The notes beneath the pieces were generated by a model. It was not told the origin of the DNA. It ran no database searches and saw only the letters and a list, made by a program, of their open reading frames with translations. Source: Bedellia somnulentella (taxonomy: Eukaryota > Arthropoda > Insecta > Lepidoptera > Bedelliidae). Taken from it: 64,000 nt of DNA. Within the stretch, counting starts at the first letter, position 1. Every line of letters starts with the position of its first letter. The stretch is from positions 5,945,695 through 6,009,694 of the forward strand of contig OY755190.1 of the NCBI GenBank assembly GCA_963576735.1, written 5' to 3'. Position numbers and translations under genes: made by a program. Positions 22,932 through 33,717 of the stretch are shown piece after piece.

Positions 22932-24812
22932 AGAGTTGGAACATGAATTCTATTAGTTTTGTCAATCAGAGCATGAAAGTGTTCAATAAATACACTTGTG
23001 CTAGTGTGGTATGGCATTTTTAAAAAGACTGTTATATATTTATTTATATTAAATCATTCTAATGAAAAAGTGACAAACTTTGTATAAGCAATATTTCTTT
23101 TGTTTTGGAACAGTTAGTTGAAAGTCAAATCATATATCTTAGTGTCATCTTAAATTTTGTTGCAAAAAGCTTATAGATACTTAAAATTATGCTTTTATCT
23201 TATTTCCCTGTTTAATTTGAGTTATTTATTTGATCAAAACTTACTTACTTAAAGTACTATATTTGCCAAAATATATTAATAATTGCACATAATATTGTAT
23301 CCATTAATTTCTACAAAGAATTTTTGTTTTATTATGTAAATTTTACATTGCTTAATAAGAAAGAGATAAATAGCCCATATCAGTAAGTTATATGCTTTAT
23401 AATTTTAATTATTGCTATTATGAAAATGCCTTTTATTTCGATAAGGGGCAATGTTGTTGGTCAACCAACCTAACTACCTAGTCTTGTAAATAAAAGAGTG
23501 GTAATACAAATTTTTATGCTGCTTCTGCTGTCCCAGTCCTTTACTATTCACAAATCTGGGTTAAACTCTGTTGTGTCTTAAATAAACAAATAACTATAAA
23601 CTTTATCAGCAACATTAATTATTTTACTCATAATAAACAGTACTATTTCAAATTATTCTAAAGTGATTCCATTCATTATTTGTTTTGCAACCAAACTGAG
23701 AGAAAGTTTGGAATAAAAAGGCACTGAAATTTATTGCATTATACTCAATTTTAGTCGTTTGGTATATAACTGAAAATATTGTGTGTTTAGCAGTTATAAA
23801 AAAAAAGTTAACTTAATCCAGGGTTTCATTGAAAGTTTTAAACTTAAGCCTTAACTCTTCTTGCACTTGAACATTAACCTTATTAACCTATATCCATACA
23901 AATATAATGGGAATATGAATAAAATAATGAATGTCAAAATGTTGGATTCACAAACAATAAAACAAAAACAGAAAAATAAGTACTTTTCTTCTTTACATAT
24001 GAAGGAATTAATTATCTTAAGAGTTACAATACAAAACAACACATTTATGTCACAAGACACACACTAAGCTAGGGTATATTGTCAAAAAATTATTGTGAAA
24101 TGCATCAAATTGGTTAATCAAATGTTAAATGAGACTTATGACCGATTTCTGAATTGAGTATTCCAGCTGAGAACAACTTAAGTGTCGTTCTGTCACATTG
24201 AAATCTTAACAACTGAATGAGACAAAATGATTCTTAAGTCGTCCTCAGCTGTAATACTCAATTCAGAAATCGGGCTTTAGTTTTCCATCTTGAACCCCTA
24301 TTATGTTTCTAGCTATATAAGTTATATATTTGTTTCTGAAAACTGCCATTGCTAATTAAAAAATCAATGTATTAATGGTTAAACTTATTTTATTTAGTAA
24401 TATGTCTATATTTGTAAATTGCCAATTTAGTTTTAAGTTTCATTAAAACCAAAACCTATGTTGAAGTAAAATAACATCGATTCAGTATTTCACTTCTGTT
24501 AAGGCATTTATTAATATTAAATGTATTATTTGTAAGACGCATGTTAATTAGCTTTTTATATTGATAATGATCAAAGTTTGGTCTCAATTATTTGTAATGG
24601 TCATGGCATTCTTATGTTTTATAATTTATATTTTCAATTTAGAAATAAAACCGTATTTAAGTAAATGGTGGTATCTATCAGTGTGTTCATTCTATATCCA
24701 AATAAATTACATTGCACCAAGGCAAATTCAATCATAAATTGTTTTATGGGAAAGACAATATGACTATGACATCATAGTATAAGAATATTGGTGTGTATTG
24801 TTGACTAAGATT
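22932..24812. other. ARPC4 3' flank, AT-rich, no gene
   Basis: Holds the likely 3' UTR (AATAAA near 22985) and AT-rich sequence with short chance ORFs. The only structured feature is the inverted repeat at 24142-24273. Confidence 0.6.
24142..24273. repeat. imperfect hairpin, ~65-nt arms
   Basis: CCGATTTCTGAATTGAGTAT at 24142 is the reverse complement of the segment ending 24273. The outer 41 nt of each arm differ at only three positions, and pairing continues inward with more mismatches. The whole unit is about 132 bp with almost no loop. This fits a small MITE or a transcribed hairpin. Confidence 0.7.
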
Positions 24813-24814
24813 AC

Positions 24815-25034
24815 TTACGCCGTATATCCCTAAAGGGGTTGCCAGAGATATTAAATCTTTTGAAAATCATGTGACATTGTCACCTGGTGTTCATTCAGAG
24901 TACCTACCTTTTGCTTAGACAGTGTGTTCACGTGATAGGTGGCAGGCCTATCACAGTTTTGTACGAATACACTGTCACATGACAAAGTACAACTCAGCCA
25001 TGCGGGATTCCTCATGATGTTTTCCCTCACCGTT
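24815..25034 (-). repeat. Rep-C SINE, body and tail
   Basis: Runs from CGCCGTATATCCCTAAAGGG to GATGTTTTCCCTCACCGTTA. The tRNA-like head is missing, replaced directly by Rep-A at 25039. Confidence 0.7.
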
Positions 25035-25038
25035 AACA

Positions 25039-25168
25039 CATACACACATACATATACTCACGGCTATATTTCCCTAGAGGGGTAGCCAGAACTAGGGAAT
25101 CATAAATTCCTCAGCCACTTTTGGAAGTTGAGTGGGGAAAAGATGGTAAAAGTGAAGGTTTTGCTGAG
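25039..25168 (-). repeat. Rep-A, 3' half
   Basis: Tail plus the TGGCTACC / AAGTGGCTGAGG blocks (reverse complement). It abuts the Rep-C copy at the point where that SINE loses its head. Confidence 0.65.
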
Positions 25169-25169
25169 C

Positions 25170-26630
25170 TATCAGGGTTATTAAATTGTAGTTATGTAAC
25201 TAAATACTCCAACCTGTCCATAATAGGTTGTTCTTATCAGAATATGATTCAATGACATATGTAGTTTGAATAATGTTGCGAATATAACAAGAAAAGCGAC
25301 CAAATACTCATACTTACTCGCCTCGCCGCAACTTGTGTGATTTTACCTCTTGTTTTACCTACACCCCGCTTATCTGTATTATACTGTTTTTCAGTTTGAA
25401 CTAATCAAACATATTTTCTTTTGTTATCTTGTTAGTATCTAGATAAATAAAAAGAAACGCGACTGACTGAAATATCATGAGTACAAACCAAAAATTTTAT
25501 TTAGAACTGTATTGGCACTAACTGTAATTTAGTGTAATTTAATGTAAACCGGTAAAATCCAAAACTGGTTTAAATTCGCGGTTGTAACAGCTCTATTTTA
25601 TATCCCGCTGCCAACTTTAGCTATTTTCACACACCTAATTCTGATCTCTGTTTCTCACTTAACATACTCGCTCTGACGCCTCATGCTACGCAGACAGATT
25701 TAGTTTATGCTCTCTTGTAACTTTTATTTGAACTTTCGATTTGTACGAAACATGAATACAATATTTTGCTACGTTTTCTACCTATTAACCCTTTTCCAGA
25801 AGAATTTTAAAACATCCCAGCTGTTTTAGAACTTAACACGCTTCACCACCTGAACCGCAATCACCTGATTTTCCAAAAATAACTTTGCGCTTTAAAGGGC
25901 ACGTTATTTCATTTGTCACGGTAGGTACAACAAGAACACAACCGTAGTAGTCACTCCCCTGAAAAGGTTATAACTGCCCCTCCCCATATCGACTGGGGAG
26001 GAACCAAATGGGCTGGGGAACTTTCCCCCTCGAGAGGAAGCTGGGTTGTTTTTTTTCGAATGGATTGGTTGCTGCTGGCCCTGTGGCCTGTACGGCTTCA
26101 CCATGACTTTATGTGTGCCAGGCAGCTGAGGTCCGCCCTGGTGGGGCAAAGGAATGTACCTAAGCTTAATCGGATAGAGGGGGAAGCTGGGTCGTGGACG
26201 AAAGTCCGACACCCATACCTGTGCCTGCTGAACCTTGGCAGTGTGTGAGCTGCGTAGAGGACCGCTGAGGCGTTAGGATAGTCGTTAAAATAAGCTGAAG
26301 CGTGGTCGACTATGGCCAAATCACCCTGTTCAGATTAAGCTGGGTGGGCTGTAACATCTATCGAAGCTAATCCTTAATTTATTTTGTCGAAACGTAATTT
26401 TTTACTTAAAAGTTTAATGTTAGTACTATGAATAGGTAATTTAAGTTTTTCTTCTTATTATTTCTGTTGTGTAAGTCGGCCAGCGAACCCACATACTTCA
26501 ATGTTTTTTTTTCAATCAAAGCTACAAGTGAAAGGAGACTCTCGCAGTAAAATAGTTAGCAACTGTGGTAACGCTAAAAGTTTTTCTCGTCACTGTCTCA
26601 GCATGCGATTTCGCACTTAAATAATAATAA
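25170..26630. other. unassigned stretch with a GC-richer proline-rich ORF
   Basis: 25170-25915 is AT-rich and unassigned. 25916-26320 is noticeably GC-richer. On the minus strand it encodes overlapping frames with a Pro/Gln-rich segment (PLPHQGGPQLPGTHK, PYRPQGQQQPIHSKKNN) and, in another frame, ASAYFNDYPNASAVLYA. This could be a frameshifted gag-like piece of a retroelement, but I see no zinc knuckle or other firm motif, so no function is given. Confidence 0.3.
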
Positions 26631-26634
26631 GCCT

Positions 26635-26805
26635 ACCTAAAAGGGGTAGCCAGAGCTTCCGTATGAAATTCCTCGGCCACTTTTGAAAAGTAGTGGAGAA
26701 AAGAATTTAAAATAAAGGTGTTGTAAAAGTATTGTTAAAAACTCACTTAAATAGCCCCAATACCCTTAGTCGCCTCTTTACTAACACCAAAGGGAAGCAA
26801 TACGA
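26635..26805 (-). repeat. Rep-A, most of a copy
   Basis: Lacks the outer tail. Its start faces the next Rep-A copy (26845, plus strand) about 40 bp away, forming a head-to-head pair. Confidence 0.6.
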
Positions 26806-26844
26806 GTATATCTGTTCTTTTATAATATAATATTACTTTACTTA

Positions 26845-27089
26845 GGCTTAGAATAACACTACCCCATTTCTACCCGTGGGTGATCGTAAGAGGCGACTAA
26901 GGGTATAGGGGCTTTTTAAGTGATTTTTGGGAGATTTGGTTGGAGACCCGTCACCAAAAACGTTTATTATTACCATCTTCTCCCCAATCAACTTCCAAAA
27001 GTGGCTGAGGAATTTATCATTCCAAAGCTCTGGCTACCTCGTTAAGGGATTTATAGTCGTGAGTATATGTATGTATGTATGTATGTACT
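26845..27089 (+). repeat. Rep-A, full copy (subfamily a)
   Basis: Complete from AGGCTTAGAATAACACTACC to a (TATG)4 tail. Confidence 0.75.
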
Positions 27090-28414
27090 TTACTATTCTA
27101 AGCCGGCACTACTACACCTAGTTTTAATTTTATTTAAACCTAGATTTTCTTAACTTACCTACCTTAACCAATACAGCTAGCAATTATATTTCCAATCAAA
27201 CCGTTAGGCTGTGATTCCACCAGAATTATAAAAATAAAGCGATTCATTTAGTTTTTTTTAAAAAAAAAATCTCGCTACGCATCGCCGAACATCCCTAGCG
27301 GAGTCGTGGACTTATCTATCATTCACTGTGGCCGAAACACGCTCTAAGTCTATAAAGGATCTGTTTTCGATAAAACTGTAAAAAAAAAATAGTCAACATG
27401 TCATTCCAAATATTCAAATAATACATAGAATAGAACATACCCATTACTTTACTTGCGAATGCAGAACAAGATGACTGAGAATATTATAGGTGGCAGCAAG
27501 TTAGGTAATTAGGCTTTTTAACTTTTTATTGGAAGATCTGGCTCGAGGTCCATTACCAATCATCCCCTATTTTAAATACTATTCCCCAATCAACTTCCAT
27601 AAGGAATGTCTACTTCTGAGGCTCTGGTTATACCTTTTTGGGATTTATGACCGTGAGCATCGAGATATTATCGGCTTGCGGACTACGGTAATTTCTTCCA
27701 CTCGACGACGACGACCACAGGTAAATGTTGGGCATTCAATAAAATGCTTCTATTTTGCAAGTTATTTTCCACTTTCCTATGATCTCCATAATATTCTTAT
27801 GAATATTTATTGGAGCTGAAGCGAGCGAAAGCTCCTCTTTGTCGCGAAAAATGTCTCCCGTTGAACGCGCTAACCGACCAAACGGTTGTGGGGTGCACCC
27901 TAATGATAATGATAGGCACCAAAAACAAAAGCTGTTATCGATATAGGCAACAGTGAATTAGGATTGGGTCTAACCTACGTTGGAGTCTAACGAACCAACA
28001 CACTCAGCACCCTATTGATCGATCCAGGTTTTCCGAAGAGTCGGCTTCTCAAGATCAATGACCACGTTGTCTAGATAGTTAAACGCGCTGAGCTTCATTC
28101 ATTGTGTCATCAGTGTTAAAGTTTTAAAACTAAGTTGACTTACTATTTATCACTACATCTTGAAATTATATTAAATGAAATTAATTGAATTTCTCGCTCA
28201 GCTCCAATTATTTAGCATCGCGTAGCTTTCCTGCCTCCCTAGGTACTTACTTTTCAGTTTTGTTTCCTGGGCCACGGTTTTAGTTAGTAGTGAAGAAGTT
28301 GGTTCAATGATTCTCTTTAAACGTTACCCTTCATATTTGCAGATAATAGGATTTACTTGATATCAACTCAACAAATATAAGTCCAAATAATCTCAAGCAG
28401 AAGATATTCAAGGC
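27090..28414. other. gene-free stretch
   Basis: A partial Rep-A (+) lies at about 27505-27660 (CTTCCATAAGGAAT, TTTGGGATTTATGACCGTGAG). The remainder holds no supported ORF or repeat that recurs in the window. Confidence 0.45.
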
Positions 28415-28620
28415 TTCGTAGTGTCGGCTTAGAATAGCACTAGCCCATTTCTTTCCGCGGGTGACGGTCGGTGAGGCGACTATAGGTACGGGGCTTTTTA
28501 AGTATTTTTTGAGCTATTTGACCGAAAAACCATTACCATCCTTTATAATCTTTTCACTACGTAACTTCAAAAATGGGCAGAAGAATTGCTGACAATCCAG
28601 ACACCCATCTTGTGATTTAT
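28415..28620 (+). repeat. Rep-A, degenerate copy
   Basis: GTAGTGTCGGCTTAGAATAG is intact at the start; later blocks are eroded (GAGCTATTTGACC in place of the GATGCGGTTGG block) and the tail is lost. Confidence 0.55.
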
Positions 28621-28740
28621 ATTGATTTAATCAAGTGGGCTCTGACCTGTATAAATCCTTTTCTTTAGCTACTAGTGGAAACAATTTATAAATTTTATAT
28701 TATTTGGAGATGGCAGGCAATAAACATACTTGCTTGTACA

Positions 28741-28800
28741 CAAAACTGCGATGCGATGCCTGCTAAATAAAAGAGACATTCGCATCGCATCGCAGTTTTG
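28741..28800. repeat. perfect 19-bp stem hairpin
   Basis: CAAAACTGCGATGCGATGC (28741-28759) pairs perfectly with 28782-28800 across a 22-nt loop. It lies just outside the hAT element (TSD at 28831). Confidence 0.7.
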
Positions 28801-29326
28801 TTTACAAACCCAAAGATAGAAATCAATGGTGTAAGTACTAGGGCTAGCATTCGAATATTCGAATTATTCGAATAATAAATTAAAACGAATATTCGAAATA
28901 AAAGAACAAAAATTCGAATATTCGTTTTCACTAAAAGTTTTTAACAACGCAATCATAATTTGAATTTCGCGCGGTTTTCGCGCGGTTGAAAATGTTCGGG
29001 CTACTTCGGGCGGTTTCGTATTTCAATTTGAATCTGGCTGGACCTTTGATTATGAACACTATAGATAGAGCGATGTTACGTCATCCATTTTAAAAAGAGA
29101 AGCCCTTATTTAAGTTCTTATATGTTAAAAAGAGACACAAAATCTTTATTGTCATCTCTATCGCGTAACCCGTTTTGTTGATGTCACGCTTTTAAAGCTT
29201 GACAAACAAAGCGTCGACTTGTGAGCGATTTTGGTTTTCTTTTGATTTTGAGAAAGATTTTATTCATTTGTATATTGTTATTGTGATAAAAGAGACTCCA
29301 TTAGTCAAACTTATTATTTAGTGAGG

Positions 29327-29940
29327 TATGGTTGGGTGTAGCGTGCTTGGCTGCGGAAGCCGCAGCGAAAAACACATCGAAGGATTGACTTTCCACAAGT
29401 GAGTGAGTTTTTTAATGTTTTTCTACAGATAAATACATAATAAATACATTGCGCGATCAGAAAAAAAGTGATTCAAATGTTAATTACGTTAAACTAGATT
29501 ACTAGCGTTTTCTTTAGTTATTTTGAGCAATTTTTTAATAGCATAACCTAAAAATATGCAGTATCTCAGTGTTCCCATAATTCACGTTTTCATCCTACCC
29601 TGTCGTTAGGGTAAAATTTTCAAATTAGTAAACTAATGTTAATGAGTGAGTATATTATGTATTTCGTCGCGCTATAGCGACGCTGAATGATTGCCAATTG
29701 TTATCTACGGAATTAGTAAGTAATAAATTTGTTATATTTATTTAATTTCTTCGTATTTATTACAGTTTTCCTAAAGACCCGAATTTACAAGAAAAATGAA
29801 TTGCGGCCACTGGAAAATGCAATTGGAAACCAACTAAATACACCAAAATGTGTTCCAAGCATTTTGATGACAATTCAATTGTAATGAAAAATAAAATAAA
29901 GAGACTAGATCGTGGTTCTGTACCTGTAATAAATGTGCAT
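29327..29940 (+). pseudogene. THAP zinc-finger domain, two exons, nonsense-mutated
   Basis: Exon 1 (29327-29399) begins MVGCSVLGCGSRSEKHIEG and LTFHK, the C-x4-C start of a THAP DNA-binding domain. Exon 2 (about 29765-29940) gives FPKDPNLQEK, a stop, IAATGKCNWKPTKYTKMCSK, HF: the second Cys and His of the C2CH zinc site and the conserved CSKHF. The stop TGA sits where THAP domains normally have the Trp of the W-x-x-A region, a single-base change from TGG. The intron has GT/AG borders and the splice falls at the HK/FP position typical of THAP genes. THAP plus hAT catalytic domain is a known pairing (for example THAP12-type proteins), so this is probably the N-terminal DNA-binding part of this hAT transposase. 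Confidence 0.7.
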
Positions 29941-30045
29941 GTAAATATTTTTGTACTATTTTATGTATTTAACACAAATTAAATTCAAATTAATAATTTT
30001 AATTCAGTAGGCCGATTAATGAATAATACATATATGACGATGAAC

Positions 30046-30262
30046 GACATGATAGCCCAGTGGGTAGAACACCCGCCCGAAAATAGAAGAGCGTGAGTTC
30101 CAATCCTGAGTCGGGCCTACACCAATTTGTCTTTTCTAAAGTCATATGTGTGGTTAGTTTATCATGGTTGTTAACGGTGAGGGAAAACATCGTGAGGAAA
30201 CCCACATAGCTGAGTTGTACTTAGTCATGTGACAGTGTATTCGTACAAAAACGGCGAAAGGC
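30046..30262 (+). repeat. Rep-C SINE, head half
   Basis: Starts at the tRNA-like head (ACGACATGATAGCCCAGTGG, GAGTTCCAATCC) and stops within CGTACAAAAACGGCGAAAGG. Inserted in the hAT element. Confidence 0.75.
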
Positions 30263-30524
30263 CAAACTGCTATCCATACTTTCTCAAGATATTTTCATTT
30301 TTGAACATAGAAACTTGGTTACAAAATGGTTTGTTTCATGTTTCTTATGAACAATTAAAAAGGTTTTTTGGAACTCATCCCCTAAGAGATTGAAATATAT
30401 TATACAGATTTTTGATCTATAAATACAATGTATCTAGAAATTTGAATCTTGATGCGATTGACTGATATAACAACTACAAAAAGGAATGTATGAAATTCAT
30501 CCATCAATCAATCATGAGAATATA

Positions 30525-30815
30525 CTAACGGCTATAAATCCCAAAAAAGGGTAGCCACAGCTCCAGAGATAGTAATTCTTTATCCACTTTTGGAAGTTGA
30601 ATGGGGTCCGTCCAACCGTCCAACTGCATCGCCCAATATTCACTTAAAAAGTCTCAATGTTCTTTATATCTATTACAACGCCCACGGGAATATAAATACA
30701 AAAAAAACAGAAGTTAGTGTAGTTAGATAGTGTTTTGGTATTTTGGATGTAAACTGGATGCAAAAAATGTAGTCCACGCGGATGTAGTCGCGAGCAAAAA
30801 GCTAGTAATGCAATA
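30525..30815. repeat. Rep-A fragment next to Helitron-like 3' end
   Basis: 30525-30690 is a minus-strand eroded Rep-A. 30700-30812 ends CCACGCGGATGTAGTCGCGA, GCAAAAAGCTAGT, a Helitron-type 3' hairpin and CTAG|T. The mirror image of this Rep-A/Helitron join is seen at 13660-13955, so the two loci share a composite unit. Confidence 0.5.
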
Positions 30816-31949
30816 AAACTCATGTATAAAATAGTGCTGTCTTTTATTTTTCAAAATACAAACATAGATCCCACTGTATCCATGACCCGTATGATATTTA
30901 CATAACTTGCACTTGGTATGTACTTGCTGCTCAAGATTAAACTAAATGCTAATTTTAAATTCTACCGAGTAAAATGAGACGGTCTGCATAGTTTAAATTG
31001 AATTCATGTTTTTTTAAATCATGAAAACCCCAAACTTATTTGAACTGAATCATTCAATCATCCCATAATTACGAACAACTTTTTGTACGGGACTAATTTT
31101 GCTACTCGAAAATAAAAATATCTACTGTTATGGAACAGCTGATTTTTTTTCGTCCAGTATCAAAGTTACTCCCGTACAAAAAGTTGTTCATAATCATGGG
31201 AAGATTCATCCCTGAAAGTTAGTATATGCTTTGGATTTCACGGTGTATTAAACATCAGTATAAATGGCAAAATTAAACAAAAAAGATTGTATAATACTAG
31301 GAGCAAGTATGTATAATTATATGATTGAAGGAAATAATATAGTAAACAGTAAACCTTCAATTAAACAATAAATTGACGTAATCAATTTTAAATTAAAAAG
31401 TAGCTTTTAGAATGGTTATTACAGTATTTTGGGGTAATTGTTTTCTAGTGATCGCAACATTACAGGGAAAAATATTGCTATCTAAAAGAGGTACTCTCCC
31501 GTTGCAATAAGACTCTGTCTATAGTGTTCATAGTCAAAGGGCTGGACGTTGTTCACGCGTGTTGTTGTTGTGGTGAAATTTTTTCGGACGCTCTGCATTT
31601 GTTTTGTTTTTTAAATGGAAAACCTGAATCTAACAAAAGTGAACAGTTGTTGTGAGGATTAACTTAACGTAAGTAACTATTAAATTTACTAATTTGAATG
31701 CGGTTCATTTAACAGAAGTGTAGAGGTTAAATTGGGTTATAACGGGAAGATTGTTTATTATTATTATTACTAGGAACTTTTGTGTTTTTGTTTTGCGTCT
31801 GTAAAACCAAAATACCTTCCTACTCCTCAAGTTCCAGATACTGAAAGTTTAGTTCAGCTAGTGGACCATCAAATTTCGTTCATTAGATACTTAGACTTTA
31901 TTTCAATGAAATAGCGTGTAAATTTGCTAGCAAGTATTTGCCAGGACGA

Positions 31950-32976
31950 GGAATGAATATGTTTATAGAGACATCAACCTAAAAAATACTATTGAAAAGG
32001 TCCGGAAAATAGTAAATTTTTTTAGGTCACCAACAAGATCAGAGATTCTAAATAATTACATAAAAGAAGAACAGAAAAAGAAGGGTTTAGTCTTGGACTG
32101 TAAGACAAGATGGATTAGTCTGGCTGATATGGTTACACGATTCTTGGAACTGAAAGATTCTGTCAAAAAGGCTCTTATTGATTTAAAGAATGATATTACT
32201 GTAAGTTCAAGTGAGCTTGATCTACTGCAGGAACTGTCTCTTTCTCTAAATATTGTGAAGGCGACAGTCGAAGTACTGTGCCAAGAAAATGCAAATTTGC
32301 TGACTGCCGAAACAGCGCTTCCATTCATGGTTGAAAAACTACAATCAACAAATAGTTATACGGGAGATCGGCTGCTCGAGGCACTGAAAAAAAGAATTTC
32401 TCAGAGACGTTTATCAGACCTCGTCTGCACCTTAAAATATTTACACAATCCTACCAAATATTACGCAGAGCCAGAGTCAGATTTCTTCCCATCGCCAGGA
32501 AACTTGGCGATTACTAACGTGATCTCGGATATTATAGTAAAATACCAGTTAAAAAGCAGGACAGTGACAGTGAGGATGACGTAACACTAATTGAACTTCG
32601 GCAGCAGCAACATAATGAAGCATCTTTCATAACAAGCGGACCTGAAATGACACTGAAAGAACAACTTCAAAAGAACATAGATGACACTCTATCAGCCACA
32701 CATTCTTCATCATCTGCCTACATATCTGATAGAGTAGAGTTGCTAACGGCGATTCGTATGCAGATGGCACTGTTTGATAACGGAGGTCCTAGAGAGGTAT
32801 ATTTGAAGCAAGCATACGAATTTCTGCTGTGCATACCACCGACAAGTGTTGATTGCGAAAGAGTGTTTTCGTCAACCAAATATCTTTGCAGCCATCTCAG
32901 ATGCTCTTTGAACGACGATTCACTTGATGCATTGTGTTTTCTTAGATCTCATTACCAAAGAAAACTTATCTAATTT
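31950..32976 (+). pseudogene. hAT transposase, C-terminal half, frameshifted
   Basis: Codons from about 31957 read YRDINLKNTIEKVRKIVNFF, RSPTRSEILNNYIKEE, GLVLDCKTRWISLADMVTRF, the region just before and inside the hAT RNase-H-like core of DUF4371-type transposases. The frame stops at 32584. A second frame picks up at about 32550 (KQDSDSEDDVTLIELRQQQ) and runs to 32973 with the dimerisation domain: YLKQAYEFLLCIPPTSVDCE, RVFSS, and NDDSLDALCFLRSHY. So one indel near the A-run at 32552 splits the gene. The N-terminal catalytic part before 31950 is not readable. Not functional as it stands. Confidence 0.8.
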
Positions 32977-33354
32977 ACATTTATTTAACTTTTGATTACG
33001 TTAAATGATTGTTTTTTAAGTTTAAATTGAATAGTTTCTATTTTTGTGATACGTTGAAGATACGTTGGCTGACTTTTTATAATTTGTTGAGTTAGATAGA
33101 AGTTAATTTTGTTTGATTTTTTTCATATTTTATTTGTTTGTTCTAATAAAGCTTAAGAATGCTAATAAAGCTCAATTTTCTAAAAAAAATATTTTTTTTT
33201 TATTATTCGAATAATAAAAAAAAATATTTTTTTTATTCGAATAACAGCTAAAAAATTTACGAATATTCGAATACTATTTTTTTCGAATATTTGCAAGCCC
33301 TAGTAAGTACATCTAATTTAGTAAAAACAGTTTCTAATAATAATATTTGTGTGT

Positions 33355-33603
33355 TACATACATACATACATATACTCACGGCTATAAATCCCTAGATGGG
33401 GTAGCCAGAGCTAAGGAATTAGAAATTCCTTAGCCACTTTTGGAAGTGAAGTGGGGAAAAGATGGTAAAATAAAGGTTGTTGGTGATGGGTCTCCAACCG
33501 CATCGCCCAAAAATCCCTTAAAAGCCCCAATACCGTTAGTCACCTCTTACGTACACCCACCGGAAGAAATGGGGTAGTGCTATTCTAAGCCGACACTACA
33601 CAG
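33355..33603 (-). repeat. Rep-A, full copy (subfamily a)
   Basis: Complete from (CATA)n at the left to GCCGACACTACACAGC at the right. It lies between the hAT element and the 3' end of UFD1. Confidence 0.8.
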
Positions 33604-33717
33604 CAAGCGCGTGTGTGTTACTATCTCAAAAAAAAACAATGAAAACTTAAACTTATCATTTAACTTTAATTACTTTAAAATAAAATCAAAACAGTGTATA
33701 ACAAATGTATTAAACTC

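Larger units (their letters stand above)
28839..33302 (+). mobile_element. hAT DNA transposon, 4.46 kb, defective
   Basis: The ends are inverted: left TAGGGCTAGCATTCGAATAT, right (reverse complement) TAGGGCTTGCAAATATTCGA. The element is flanked on both sides by the same 8 bp, GTAAGTAC (28831-28838 and 33303-33310), the target-site length of hAT elements. Both ends carry runs of TTCGAATA-type palindromic AT-rich sequence. Inside are a THAP-type zinc finger (29327-29940) and a hAT transposase C-terminal half (31950-32973), both broken. A Rep-C SINE (30046-30262) and Rep-A / Helitron-like scraps (30520-30815) have inserted since. Terminal ends and TSD are intact, so it could be moved by a source elsewhere (inference). 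Confidence 0.85.

Noticed and set aside
22445..23017. Minus-strand open frames over ARPC4
   Set aside because: Antisense shadows of the conserved ARPC4 coding sequence.
25916..26319. Possible retroviral-type gag gene
   Set aside because: Proline/glutamine-rich but without zinc knuckle, major homology motif or flanking LTRs that I can define; kept only as an unassigned ORF.
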